Source of the DNA: Gemmatimonadaceae bacterium
Lineage (GTDB): Bacteria > Gemmatimonadota > Gemmatimonadetes > Gemmatimonadales > Gemmatimonadaceae
Length of the DNA stretch: 64,000 nt
Direction of reading: 5' to 3'
Assembly (NCBI GenBank): GCA_024710705.1
Contig: JANJUF010000062.1
Span: 1 to 64,000, forward strand
Shown here: positions 28,184 through 40,479 of the stretch, piece by piece
Layout: the number at the start of each line of letters is the position of its first letter
Position numbering within the stretch: position 1 is the first letter of the stretch
Translations under genes and position numbers: made by a program
Notes under the pieces: model-generated
Seen by the model: the letters and a program-made list of their open reading frames with translations, nothing else
Databases searched by the model: none
Told to the model about the DNA's origin: nothing

Positions 28184-29671
28184 TCAGAGTCGCTTGCGCA
28201 GCTGCGCCTTGAGAATGCCGAGTTCGTCGCGGTACTTGGCCACGGTGCGGCGGGCGATGCGCAGGCCATCGCGCCCCAGGATCTCCACCAGCGCCTGGTC
28301 CGTCAGCGGGTCGCGTGGGTTCTCCTCAGCCACCAGCTTCTCGATGGTGGCCTTGATGCCGCGGGCCGAGACGTCCTCGCCGTCGGCACTCTTGAGCCCG
28401 GACGAGAAGAAGAACTTGAGCGGCAGGACGCCACGCGGCGTCTGCGCGTACTTCTCGTTGGTGACGCGCGAGATGGTGGACTCGTGCATGCCGATGGCGT
28501 CGGCCACCTCGCGCAGCGTCAGCGGCTTCAGTCCCTGCACGCCACGCTCGAAGAAGTCGCGCTGCCGGTCCACGATGAAGTGCATCACCTTGAGCATCGT
28601 CTGTCGCCGCTGCTCGATGGCCTGGATGAGCCACTGGGCGGCGCTGAGCCGGCTGGTGATGAACTCCTTGTGCTCGGCGTCGAATCGCTTCTTGTCGCGG
28701 GCAATCTCCTGGTACGAGCGACTCAACCGCAGGCGCGGCAGGTTGGAGTCGTTCGTGAAGACCATGTACTCATCGTCGATCTTCTCCACCACGAGGTCGG
28801 CGACGACGTAATTGCCGTCACCCGACGAGAATGCACGGCCGGGCTTCGGGTTCAGCTTGGCGATCTCATCCGCCGCCGCCTGGGCCTCGCTGGGCGTGCA
28901 GCCGATCCGGCGCGCGATGTCGCTCCAGCGGTGGGCGATGAGTTCCTGGAAGTGCTCGCGCAGGATGCGCTCGGCGAGTGTGCCCACGAGCTTGGCGCCG
29001 GGCAGTTGCAGCATCAGGCATTCCTGCAGGTCGCGGGCGCCGATGCCGGGGGGCTCGAGCCCCTGGATGATCGCCAGCATCCGCTGTGCGTCGGCGAGGC
29101 CGAAGAGCGGCACCTCGCGCTCCTCGTCGGTCTGCTCCGCCGCCCGCAGGAGCACCTCGTTGATGCCGTGCACGATCTCGTCCAGCGAGGCCGCCAGGTA
29201 TCCTTCGTCATTGATGTTGCCGATGAACTCCTCGGCCAGGAGGCGGTCGCGCTCCGAGAGGTCCAGCAGCGAGATCTGGTCACGCAAATGGTCGTCGAGC
29301 CCCCGCGACTCCACCGTCACGCGCTCGAAGGGCTCGCGGTCATCGCTCTGCTCGCTCACGCCCCCGGTCTCCATCCCACCAAGCAGGATCTCCTCCCAGC
29401 GCGAGTCGTCCTCCCGTTCCTCCGCGGGAAGGCCGGGCTCGGGCTCGGGATCCGGCGTGTTTTGTTCGGAGAGTTCCGCGCTTGGGCTCTCGACGATCTC
29501 GTCGTCCTCTTCCTCCACCAGCTCGAGGAAGGGATTCTGCAGCAGTTCCTGCTTCAGGTGCTGCTGAAGATCCAGCAGGGGCATGTACAGCATGTCCATC
29601 GCCTGGTACAGGCGGGGATTGGCCCGGAGTTCCTGGCCCATCCGCTGGGACTGCTGCATGCCACCCTTCAT
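28184..29671 (-). CDS. rpoN: RNA polymerase sigma-54 factor
   Basis: Region I Q/L-rich N-terminus (MDMLYMPLLDLQQHLKQELLQNPFLEL) and C-terminal RpoN box RRTVAKYRDEL. Confidence 0.95.
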   Translation of the reverse strand: MKGGMQQSQRMGQELRANPRLYQAMDMLYMPLLDLQQHLKQELLQNPFLELVEEEDDEIVESPSAELSEQNTPDPEPEPGLPAEEREDDSRWEEILLGGMETGGVSEQSDDREPFERVTVESRGLDDHLRDQISLLDLSERDRLLAEEFIGNINDEGYLAASLDEIVHGINEVLLRAAEQTDEEREVPLFGLADAQRMLAIIQGLEPPGIGARDLQECLMLQLPGAKLVGTLAERILREHFQELIAHRWSDIARRIGCTPSEAQAAADEIAKLNPKPGRAFSSGDGNYVVADLVVEKIDDEYMVFTNDSNLPRLRLSRSYQEIARDKKRFDAEHKEFITSRLSAAQWLIQAIEQRRQTMLKVMHFIVDRQRDFFERGVQGLKPLTLREVADAIGMHESTISRVTNEKYAQTPRGVLPLKFFFSSGLKSADGEDVSARGIKATIEKLVAEENPRDPLTDQALVEILGRDGLRIARRTVAKYRDELGILKAQLRKRL

Positions 29672-30846
29672 GCGGACTCCGCGAATCGGGCGCGCAGACG
29701 GGTGGACAGCGTGGCGCCGAAATAGCGCTTGGCCACCGAGTCATCGAACACGAGGTCTCGCACCGGGCCCGATACCATCACCCGCCCCTCGAACATGATG
29801 TAGGCGCGATCCACGATGTCGAGGGTCTGCTCGACGTTGTGGTCGGAGATCAGGACGCCAATGCCGCGGTCCTTGAGCGAGGCGACGATGCCCTGGATGT
29901 CGTTCACGGCGATCGGGTCCACGCCGGCGAAGGGCTCGTCCAGCATGATGAACTTCGGCTGCGTCACGAGGGCCCGGGTGATCTCCAGGCGCCGGCGTTC
30001 GCCACCCGAGAGCGCATAGGCCTTGCTGGCCCGGAGGTGCTTGATGCTCAATTCGTCGAGCAGCGCCTCGAGACGCGCCTCCCGCTCGGCGCGGGGGATC
30101 GGCAGCGTCTCGAGGATGGCCATGATGTTCTCTTCCACCGAGAGCTTGCGGAAGATGGACGGCTCCTGCGAGAGGTAGCCGATGCCGCGGCGCGCCCGCT
30201 GGTACATCGGCATCCGGGTGATGTCTTCGCCGTCGAAGGTGATGACGCCGGAGGCCGGCGGGATGAGCCCCGCAATCATGTAGAAGGTCGTCGTCTTCCC
30301 CGCCCCGTTCGGGCCGAGCAGGCCGACGATCTCTCCTTGCCGCAGCTCCAAGGCCACCTCGTTCACGACGTTACGCTTCTTGTAGGTCTTGACGAGTCCC
30401 TGCGCCACGAGGACACTGTTGCCGCCGACGCGCTCGGTGGAGGCGTGCCGGCGGACCGTGGGGTGCTCACCGGTGGCCTGCAGCACGGCCTCCAGCGCGG
30501 GCCGATCCTGCTGGAACGCGACGAGGAATTCACCGGCCAGGCGGATCGCCTGCAGGTCGGCGCCGTGATCACCCATCTCGGCGATCGCTCCGCTGGCGAC
30601 CAGCCGCGGGAAGACCACCTTCAGCAGGTGGGAACGCACCTCGTCGCCGCTCAGTCGCCCGACTTCCCCTTGCGTGTCCTTCCCCTCGGCCTCCAAGGCC
30701 GCGAGATAATCGCTGCGGTAGGCCGCGAAGATCTCCCCCGCCGACAGCGTGCCGGACGCGTCGGCGCGACGGACAATCGATAGCAGGCAGAGCGCCGCCG
30801 ACCGGTCGCCTCCGGTCAGCCGATGGATGAGCTCGACGTCGCTCAT
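29668..30846 (-). CDS. lptB: LPS export ABC transporter ATPase LptB with ~145-aa N-terminal extension
   Basis: GLLGPNGAGKTTTFYMIAGLI, LSGGERRRLEITRALV, FIMLDEPFAGVDPIAV; ATGA coupling at the extended start. Confidence 0.9.
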   Translation of the reverse strand: MSDVELIHRLTGGDRSAALCLLSIVRRADASGTLSAGEIFAAYRSDYLAALEAEGKDTQGEVGRLSGDEVRSHLLKVVFPRLVASGAIAEMGDHGADLQAIRLAGEFLVAFQQDRPALEAVLQATGEHPTVRRHASTERVGGNSVLVAQGLVKTYKKRNVVNEVALELRQGEIVGLLGPNGAGKTTTFYMIAGLIPPASGVITFDGEDITRMPMYQRARRGIGYLSQEPSIFRKLSVEENIMAILETLPIPRAEREARLEALLDELSIKHLRASKAYALSGGERRRLEITRALVTQPKFIMLDEPFAGVDPIAVNDIQGIVASLKDRGIGVLISDHNVEQTLDIVDRAYIMFEGRVMVSGPVRDLVFDDSVAKRYFGATLSTRLRARFAESA

Positions 30847-32183
30847 GGGCGCTTCTCCCGGGCGCGTGCGGCGGCGCTGGTGTCGGCCGCCGCGGGCTCG
30901 AGGTAGATCCCCGACGCCTGCTCGCTCACGGTGACGCTGGACACCTCGCCGCTGTCGAATCGGACCAAGATGGACCGTCCGCGATTATAGCTGAGGTTCG
31001 GACTGCCCCGGCCCCCGCCGCTCGGCGGGAGTTGGTAGAAGGCTCGCGCCGCCCCGGTGGCGACGACCTCCCGCATCCGGGTCTCATCGCGGCCGAGCGT
31101 GGAGTCGCGCACGGTCTCGAACTGCGCCACCAGCCTGTCCCCGGCGATCCAGTCACGCTCGTTGCTGTCCACCCGCTGGGAGTCCACCACGGAGAGGGCC
31201 ACGGCGCTGCCGGTGGCGTGGAGGGCCTCGAGGCGCTGGCGCGGCATCCGCACGTCCATGGAGTCGGACTGGATCTCTTGGCCCTGTCCGACCGCCGTGG
31301 CCCGCGTGCCCCAGGCGAACACCCGCTGGATCATCTGCTCGGCGAACCGCAGGTCCACGGTGTCGCTGCGCAGGGTCAGCGAGTCACTCACGGCCACGCC
31401 AGAATCGGCCGCCACCACCCGTTCGAGCTGGCGGTCCTTGGACCACACATCAATGACCGTGCCCTCGAGCGTGAAGGTCCGCTCGCCCTTGCCGACGATC
31501 CGCGGATCCCGCAACAGGCGGATGAACTCGATGCCGTTGTCCACGGTGGCCGAGTCGGCAGTGGCACGCATGTCCGCGCGATCCACCACCACCCGTCCCG
31601 AGGCCCACACGAGGGAATCGTTGACGGACAGGACGCGGTCGGCAGTGAGGTCCGTCGAGTCGGCGTCCGTCCCCGATGCCGCGCCCGTCTCCGAGGGGCT
31701 CATGCGCACGAAGGGACGCCCGACCGCCACCCAGCTTGGCTGCGCCCGGAGCCCGGGCTTGGCGCGCGAGTATTCCATCCGCGGCCCGTTGAAGCGCGTA
31801 CCCGAGGAGGTGCGCCCCTGCACGTTGCCTTCGGCGATGAGGCGCTCCTCGATCGTGTAGTAGGTCATCTTGTCCGACGTCATCGTCACGCGTGCTTCCG
31901 AGTACTGCACGTTGTGGTACAGGATCAACAGCCCGCGGTCGGCGAAGTGCTCGGCGCTGTCGGCGAGCAAGCGGTTCCCCTGTCCCTCGCAGGTGGCGTC
32001 CACCACGCCCCCCACGTAGGTCGTGCGTCGTCCCGACGCATCCGTCACCGATGTGAAGCGCGTGGAGACGCCATTGCGCGTGACGCCGGTGATGACCACG
32101 TCGCAGGGACGCGAATCCTGCGCCGCCAAGGGCGCGGCGGACGCAGCGCAGAGGAGCGCGAGACCGATGCCGGGGCGGATCAT
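30843..32183 (-). CDS. OstA-like LptA-family protein (446 aa)
   Basis: Signal peptide; repeated jellyroll strands (YYTIEERLIAEGNVQGRT..., VWASGRVVVDRADMRATADSATVD); sits between lptC and lptB. Confidence 0.8.
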   Translation of the reverse strand: MIRPGIGLALLCAASAAPLAAQDSRPCDVVITGVTRNGVSTRFTSVTDASGRRTTYVGGVVDATCEGQGNRLLADSAEHFADRGLLILYHNVQYSEARVTMTSDKMTYYTIEERLIAEGNVQGRTSSGTRFNGPRMEYSRAKPGLRAQPSWVAVGRPFVRMSPSETGAASGTDADSTDLTADRVLSVNDSLVWASGRVVVDRADMRATADSATVDNGIEFIRLLRDPRIVGKGERTFTLEGTVIDVWSKDRQLERVVAADSGVAVSDSLTLRSDTVDLRFAEQMIQRVFAWGTRATAVGQGQEIQSDSMDVRMPRQRLEALHATGSAVALSVVDSQRVDSNERDWIAGDRLVAQFETVRDSTLGRDETRMREVVATGAARAFYQLPPSGGGRGSPNLSYNRGRSILVRFDSGEVSSVTVSEQASGIYLEPAAADTSAAARAREKRP

Positions 32184-32737
32184 TGCGTCCCGAGCCGCAC
32201 GGTGCCGCCGCGTCCGCTCTGCAACCGGCGGACGCGCACCACGTTGAGGTCTGGGTCGGCGTCGAAGCCGATGCCGCGCATCTCCTTGCCGTCAGGATCG
32301 GTCATCACGAAGGCGGAGTCGGAGGTGACCTGGTTCTGTCGGCTATCGAACCGGAGCATCGGGGACTTGAGCACGCGTCCGTCCACCGACGTCACGATCA
32401 CGTTGCCCCAGGCCTCCAGCACCGACCCGCGGGTGAGGTAGATGCCGCGCTGCGAGGTGAGCGTGGCGTCCTTCGCGCCCTGAGCATTGAAGAACACAGC
32501 CTGGACCACGCGCATCTCGATGCGCGTGTTCTCATCGAGGAAAAACGTGGTATCGGCGAAGATCTCGGCGCGCAGCAGGCCGGCGTCGGTCACCAGCGTT
32601 CGCGAGTCGAACGCCACCTGGTCGGCCGAATCGAGCATCGAACCCGGCGCGATCTCCTGCACCGGCGTTGCCGTCTCGGCGCAGGCTGCAGCGAACAGGA
32701 CGGCGAGGGCACGCCCGAACGCGGGAATGGCTTTCAC
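32180..32737 (-). CDS. lptC: LPS export protein LptC, putative lipoprotein
   Basis: LRAEIFADTTFFLDENTRIEM, GVILTSQRG-type strands; N-terminal AAAC possible lipobox; synteny. Confidence 0.83.
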   Translation of the reverse strand: MKAIPAFGRALAVLFAAACAETATPVQEIAPGSMLDSADQVAFDSRTLVTDAGLLRAEIFADTTFFLDENTRIEMRVVQAVFFNAQGAKDATLTSQRGIYLTRGSVLEAWGNVIVTSVDGRVLKSPMLRFDSRQNQVTSDSAFVMTDPDGKEMRGIGFDADPDLNVVRVRRLQSGRGGTVRLGTQ

Positions 32738-33702
32738 GCCGCCCCCGCGCGCATCAGGTCGTGCAAGTGTACGACACCCGCCACCCGTCCGTCCGGTTCA
32801 AGTGCCGGCAGGGCGATCACGCCTTTGGTCTCCATGACGTGCACCGCTGCGCTCCCGAGTTCATCCGCCCCGACTGTCTGGGGTGCGCGGGTCATCACGT
32901 CGGCGACCCGCACGGCCATCACGTCGCCGTCGCGCTGCATCAGGCGGGTAAGGTCGCCGGTGGTGATGACGCCTTGGAGACGACCGTCCGGACCGAGCAC
33001 GATGCCCAGTCCACGCTGCTTCGCCAGCACGACGATGGCATCCCGCATGGTGGCCGTGTCCTGCAGGACCGGGAGGGGCTCGGCCACCATCACGTCGCGC
33101 ACGCGCAGGAGCAGCTTCCGCCCCAGCGAACCCCCGGGGTGGAACTTCGCGAAGTCCTCGCGCCGGAATCCCTTCTCCTCCAGCAGGGCAACCGCCAACG
33201 CGTCGCCCAAGGCCAGCGCCAGCGTGGTGCTCGTCGTCGGCGCAAGATCGTGCGGACAGGCTTCCTCCTTCACCCACCCGTCCAGCGCGACGCTGCTGTT
33301 GCGCGCCAGCGTGGAGTCCCGATTCCCGGTGATGGCGATGCACGGCACGCCGAGCCGGGTGAGCTGTTCGAGCAACGGCAGCAGCTCCTGCGTCTCGCCG
33401 CTCTTGGATAGCAGGATGGCCACGTCGTGATCGCTGACGATGCCGAGATCGCCGTGAACACTCTCGGTGGGATGCAGGAACATCGCCGGGGTGCCGGTGC
33501 TGGTCATCGTCGCCGCGATCTTGCGGGCGATGAGGCCCGACTTCCCGATGCCAGCCACGATCACGCGACCGGTGGATGCTTGGATCAGTTCCACCGCGCG
33601 GGCGAACTCCTGGCCCAGCCGCGTCGCCGCCTCGCCCACGGCATCCCGCTCGAGCTCGAGCACGCGCCGACCACGCGCGATGATCCGCGTCGCGCTGCTC
33701 AT
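32734..33702 (-). CDS. kdsD: Arabinose-5-phosphate isomerase (KpsF/GutQ)
   Basis: SIS domain VIVAGIGKSGLIARKIAATMTSTGTPAMFLHPTESVHGDLG and two CBS domains. Confidence 0.93.
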   Translation of the reverse strand: MSSATRIIARGRRVLELERDAVGEAATRLGQEFARAVELIQASTGRVIVAGIGKSGLIARKIAATMTSTGTPAMFLHPTESVHGDLGIVSDHDVAILLSKSGETQELLPLLEQLTRLGVPCIAITGNRDSTLARNSSVALDGWVKEEACPHDLAPTTSTTLALALGDALAVALLEEKGFRREDFAKFHPGGSLGRKLLLRVRDVMVAEPLPVLQDTATMRDAIVVLAKQRGLGIVLGPDGRLQGVITTGDLTRLMQRDGDVMAVRVADVMTRAPQTVGADELGSAAVHVMETKGVIALPALEPDGRVAGVVHLHDLMRAGAA

Positions 33703-34289
33703 TGCTCGGCCTCCCGGCTCGCCACGTAACGCTCCACCTGAGCGTCCCACTCGCCGCGCGCGCGCAGCAGGAGTTCGCAGAACTCCCGGACCGCCCCGGC
33801 GCCGCCAGTCCGCTGCAACGCCACCTTGGCGGCGCGGCGCGCCTCGGAGGAGCCGTTGCCGACGCAGACCGGCAGGCCGACGAGCCGCATCACCCCGAGG
33901 TCAGGCAGGTCGTCGCCCACGAAGGCAACCTCGGGCCACTCGAGTCCGCGGCGCTGCAGGATGCTCCGCAGGGCCTGCACTTTCCGCGCCTGGTTGTCTT
34001 GCACCACCTCGTCCACCGCGAGCTCCTTGGCCCGCAGGGCCACGCTGTCCGACTCGCGACCGGTGATGATCGCGATCAGGATCCCGGCCTGCTGGAGCAT
34101 CTTGATCCCCAGGCCGTCCTGGATGTCATACCGCTTGAGTTCCACCCGGGTCCCTCCCGCGTCGCCGAGGATCACCCCGCCGTCGGTGAGCACCCCGTCC
34201 ACGTCGAAGCAGACGAGGCGGATGCGTGACGCGAGCTGCGCATCGAGGGTGGGCGTCAACGGCGCCTGCGGTCCGGAGCCGAGGATCAC
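33699..34289 (-). CDS. kdsC: KDO-8-phosphate phosphatase (HAD)
   Basis: RLVCFDVDGVLTDGGVILG, AIITGRES, VAFVGDDLPDLGVM; GTG 34289 probable start. Confidence 0.92.
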   Translation of the reverse strand: MILGSGPQAPLTPTLDAQLASRIRLVCFDVDGVLTDGGVILGDAGGTRVELKRYDIQDGLGIKMLQQAGILIAIITGRESDSVALRAKELAVDEVVQDNQARKVQALRSILQRRGLEWPEVAFVGDDLPDLGVMRLVGLPVCVGNGSSEARRAAKVALQRTGGAGAVREFCELLLRARGEWDAQVERYVASREAEQ

Positions 34290-35122
34290 GAGCGGGCCAG
34301 CTCCCACGTGGCCACGCACTTCTCGACCACCGCATCCAGCTGGTTGAGGGGCAGCATATTCGGCCCGTCACTCGGGGCACGGTCGGGATCGGGATGCGTC
34401 TCGAGGAACATGCCATCGGCACCGGCGGCACAGGCGGCCCTGGCGAGGGCGGGAATGTGTTCGCGCAGCCCACCGGACGCGCCCTCAGCCCCCTTGCCCG
34501 GCTGCTGCACGGAGTGCGTGGCGTCGAAAATCACCGGGGCGTCGCAGGCCGCACGCAAGCGGACGAAGCTCCGCATGTCCACCACGAGATCACCATAGCC
34601 GAAGAAGGTCCCTCGTTCGGTGACCGCCACGTCGCAGGCGCCCTCGGCGCGGGCCAGTCCCGGGGGGTACGCGGCGCGCACCTTTTTCACCGCACCGGCC
34701 ATGCCCTCGGGATGCATCCACTGCCCCTTCTTCACGTTCACGGCGATGCCAGTGGCACCGGCGGCTTCGAGGAGATCGGTCTGCCGACAGAGAAAGGCGG
34801 GAATCTGCAGCACGTCCACCGCCTGCGCCGCCGCCGCGCACTGCTCCGGGAGATGCACGTCCGTCAGCACCGGCAGGCCGGAGTGGGCCCGGACACGCTC
34901 CAGCGCGCGCAGTCCCTCATCGATTCCTGGGCCGCGGTGGGCCCCGGCATTGGAGCGGTTGGCCTTATCGAAGCTGGCCTTGAAGATGATCCCGCCCGGC
35001 ACGCGCGGCGCCAAACGCGCGAGATGATCGGCCACGCGGAACAGGAGCTCGTCGCCCTCGATCACGCAGGGCCCCGCAATCAGGAAAAAGCGGTCGGTTG
35101 GAAAGGTGGCGCGGTGGGGCAT
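34286..35122 (-). CDS. kdsA: 3-deoxy-8-phosphooctulonate synthase
   Basis: FFLIAGPCVIEGDELLFRVADHLA, FKASFDKANRSNAGAHRGPGIDEGLR, FDATHSVQQPG. Confidence 0.95.
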   Translation of the reverse strand: MPHRATFPTDRFFLIAGPCVIEGDELLFRVADHLARLAPRVPGGIIFKASFDKANRSNAGAHRGPGIDEGLRALERVRAHSGLPVLTDVHLPEQCAAAAQAVDVLQIPAFLCRQTDLLEAAGATGIAVNVKKGQWMHPEGMAGAVKKVRAAYPPGLARAEGACDVAVTERGTFFGYGDLVVDMRSFVRLRAACDAPVIFDATHSVQQPGKGAEGASGGLREHIPALARAACAAGADGMFLETHPDPDRAPSDGPNMLPLNQLDAVVEKCVATWELARS

Positions 35123-35129
35123 GAGGGTC

Positions 35130-37567
<2,438 letters not shown>

Positions 37568-37672
37568 TTCAGCACGCTCCGGCGAGCGGGCGCCGATGCA
37601 ATATCCACGCCAGAGGAATCTAGGGGCGGGGATTCCCCCGACAAGAGCACGTCACAAATCTTTCGCCGGCGA

Positions 37673-38959
37673 CTACCTCGGCAGAGCCGGATCGATGCGC
37701 CAACGCACGGCGTAGGAGACGTCGGAGGCGTCCTGGTCGACGCCCCATGCCGTGTTGCCGGCGGCTTGGAGCACGGACGCTTTTCCGGGCGGCCGGACAC
37801 GTCCCAGGTATCGGCCGTCCGCGGCAAAGACGTCGTACAGGTTCGGCTCTCGCGTCGTGCGCTGGATCGGTGGATTGGGGCCCGGACGGGCTGCGGGCAT
37901 CTCGTCCGGAGGAATCGGCTCGCCCGGGGTGTACAGCCGCACCCAGATCCGACCGTCCATGTCCACGCGCACGTCGCGGTAAGCCGGCTTGGTGGCAGGA
38001 ATGTCTGGGCCGGTCCACGTCCACGATGGGTCCAGGCGCTTCATGCGCTGGGTGAGCTGCGCCCGCATTTCGGACCGCTCCACGTCCGATACAGGAACGG
38101 CCGCATGCTCGCGCTCGATCCGCAGCGGTCGGCCGGTCGGGGGGAGGCTGTAGAGGACGTACTCCAGGCCGAATCCCGCGATGAGCCCACCTTCCGGTGT
38201 CAGCGCGGACTCGTTCCCTCCGGCCCACGGCAGGCCCCAGACCATGGACGACCCCCCGTCGGGCGACTGCGCCTTCAGCTGCGGAGGCTCCGGTGCGAGC
38301 GTCGGAAAGACGACCGTGTCGCGCACGGCTCCGGTGCTGTCCATCTGGAGGTATCCGGCCTTGACGAACTCGCCGGTGACGGAATCGCGCTCGAGGAGCG
38401 ACCAGGCGTAGAGCCGCCCCTCGGCGTCGCTCCGCAGGCCGTCACTCAGAAACCAGCCCGTGATTGGAAGCCGGACGCTGCTGCGAAACTCGCCGTCGTG
38501 CGCGTAGCGATTCAATCGCGCGCCCGGTGCGTCCCAGAACACCCAGTCGCCATCTGGGAGCTGGCTGATTCCGTTGAGATTGCCATGTTCTCCCGGTCCG
38601 CCGCCCTTGGCCCCGATCCGACGGACGAACGCCCCGGTGGAGTCAAAGAGCCGTGCCTCCTGCGCCTGCCCGTCGTACACCAGGAGCCCGCCCGCGCGCG
38701 TGCCGAAGAGCAGTTCCACGGAGCCGAAGGTCTCCTCGGGTGTGCCATCCTCGGCCCCAACGCGGAGCTCCGAGACCAGCCGGTGGACGAGCGAGTCCGG
38801 CACGGGGCCGGTGGTCCGTACCCGCACCGTGTCGCCGGTCGAGTCCACGGTGGTGATCCACGGAGTCGCGCCGGACCCTCCAGCGCGTCCATCGCCGCCG
38901 CAGGATGCCAGCGCCACAGCCATCGCGAGCGTCACCATCGTCAAGCGGGCGCTCCTCAT
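37673..38959 (-). CDS. 6-bladed beta-propeller lipoprotein
   Basis: MRSARLTMVTLAMAVALASCGG lipobox; FDSTGAFVRRIGAKGGGPGE..., repeated propeller strands. Confidence 0.8.
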   Translation of the reverse strand: MRSARLTMVTLAMAVALASCGGDGRAGGSGATPWITTVDSTGDTVRVRTTGPVPDSLVHRLVSELRVGAEDGTPEETFGSVELLFGTRAGGLLVYDGQAQEARLFDSTGAFVRRIGAKGGGPGEHGNLNGISQLPDGDWVFWDAPGARLNRYAHDGEFRSSVRLPITGWFLSDGLRSDAEGRLYAWSLLERDSVTGEFVKAGYLQMDSTGAVRDTVVFPTLAPEPPQLKAQSPDGGSSMVWGLPWAGGNESALTPEGGLIAGFGLEYVLYSLPPTGRPLRIEREHAAVPVSDVERSEMRAQLTQRMKRLDPSWTWTGPDIPATKPAYRDVRVDMDGRIWVRLYTPGEPIPPDEMPAARPGPNPPIQRTTREPNLYDVFAADGRYLGRVRPPGKASVLQAAGNTAWGVDQDASDVSYAVRWRIDPALPR

Positions 38960-39543
38960 GCCTGCACCTCGCTGAGGGTCAGGAAATTCTCCAGCATCCG
39001 ACGCCCGTCCTCCGTCCCGATCGACTCGGGATGAAACTGCACGCCCATCACCGGGTGCGTCCGGTGACGGACCGCATGGATCTCCGTGGGGTCGTCCACT
39101 GCGGTTGCCGTGATCTCCAGCGATGCCGGCAGCGACCCATGGGCGATGACCAGCGAGTGGTACCGCATCACCTCCACCGGCGTGGCAATGCCCGAGAACA
39201 GCCCCGTCCCGTCGTGCTGCACGCGCGAGGTCTTGCCATGCATCACCCCGCGCGGCGCCCGGATTACCGTGCCGCCGTATGCCTCCCCGATGGCCTGGTG
39301 CCCCAGGCAGACGCCCAGCATCGGGATCGTCGCGCCGAAGTGCTGGATGAGCGGCACGGTCACGCCGGCATCGCGGGGCGTCCCCGGGCCCGGACCAAGC
39401 ACGATGGCGCGGGGGGCCATCCGCGCGATGTCGGTGAGCGTGATGGCGTCGTTGCGCACCACCTGCGGATCGGCGCCGAGCTCCCCGAAGAGCTGGACCA
39501 AGTTGAACGTGAACGAGTCGTAGTTGTCGATGACGAGGAGCAT
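38956..39543 (-). CDS. Anthranilate/aminodeoxychorismate synthase glutamine amidotransferase
   Basis: MLLVIDNYDSFTFNLVQLFGELG, GPGPGTP, GVCLGHQAI, GVQFHPESI; trpG versus pabA not resolvable here. Confidence 0.93.
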   Translation of the reverse strand: MLLVIDNYDSFTFNLVQLFGELGADPQVVRNDAITLTDIARMAPRAIVLGPGPGTPRDAGVTVPLIQHFGATIPMLGVCLGHQAIGEAYGGTVIRAPRGVMHGKTSRVQHDGTGLFSGIATPVEVMRYHSLVIAHGSLPASLEITATAVDDPTEIHAVRHRTHPVMGVQFHPESIGTEDGRRMLENFLTLSEVQA

Positions 39544-40469
39544 CAGCCTCTCGGATGGAACTGCTTGTGCACCTGACGAAGATGCTCGCGGTCGATGTGC
39601 GTGTACAGCTGCGTGGTGGAGATGTCGGAGTGCCCCAGCATCTCCTGCACCGCCCGCAGGTCCGCCCCACCCTCCAGCAGATGCGTGGCGAAGCTGTGCC
39701 GCAGCGTGTGCGGGGTGATTGGCTTGGCGATGCCCGACCGTTCCACGTACTTGGCGAGGATGGTCCACGCGGTCATGCGCCGGAGCGGCGCCCCCCGTGA
39801 GTTGAGGAACAACTTCCCTTCCCCCTTCCCCCTTTCCAACCGCGGTCGCAGCTCCCGCAGGTAGATGCCCACCGCGCCGGCGGCCTTTCGCCCGATGGGT
39901 ACGATGCGCTCCTTGCCGCCCTTCCCGAACACCCGCACCACCAGCTCATCGAGCAGCACGTCCTTCACTTCAAGGGAGCACCACTCACTCACCCGGAGCC
40001 CGGCACCGTAGGCAAGCTCCAGCAACGCGCGATCACGGAAGGCGAATTCGTCGTCGAGTGAGATGCTCTCGATCAACCGTTCCACCTCCGCCACCGTGAG
40101 CACGTCGGGCAGCTTGCGCCAGCCGCGCGGCGTCTCGAGCTTCTCGCTGGGATCGGCCTTGACCACGCCCTCGGCGAGCAGAAACCGATACCAGGTCCGC
40201 ACGGCCGAGATGCGTCGCTTGATGGTCGCCGCCGAGCGTCCTTGGTCCTTGAGCGAATACACCCATTCCCGCAGGTGCGCGGCGTTGAGGTCCTCGGCCC
40301 GGGACACGCCGTGCTTCGCGCTGGCCCACTCCGCCAGCAGTGCCAGGTCGCGGGCATACGCCTCCTGCGTGCGGGGACTCGCGCCCTGCTCGAGGTCGAG
40401 ATACTCGGCGAAGCGTTCGAGCAGGAAGCGGCGGGCCAGCGAACTGGCGTCCGGGGTGGCGGGGCTCAC
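39543..40469 (-). CDS. xerD: Site-specific tyrosine recombinase XerD
   Basis: HTLRHSFATHLLEGGADLRAVQEMLGHSDISTTQLYTHIDREHLRQVHKQFHPRG catalytic block. Confidence 0.92.
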   Translation of the reverse strand: MSPATPDASSLARRFLLERFAEYLDLEQGASPRTQEAYARDLALLAEWASAKHGVSRAEDLNAAHLREWVYSLKDQGRSAATIKRRISAVRTWYRFLLAEGVVKADPSEKLETPRGWRKLPDVLTVAEVERLIESISLDDEFAFRDRALLELAYGAGLRVSEWCSLEVKDVLLDELVVRVFGKGGKERIVPIGRKAAGAVGIYLRELRPRLERGKGEGKLFLNSRGAPLRRMTAWTILAKYVERSGIAKPITPHTLRHSFATHLLEGGADLRAVQEMLGHSDISTTQLYTHIDREHLRQVHKQFHPRG

Positions 40470-40479
40470 GGGCCGGAAT

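Noticed and set aside
37568-37672. Intergenic gap between kdsB and the beta-propeller gene as an ncRNA
   Set aside because: No convincing hairpin, terminator or promoter could be identified by eye.
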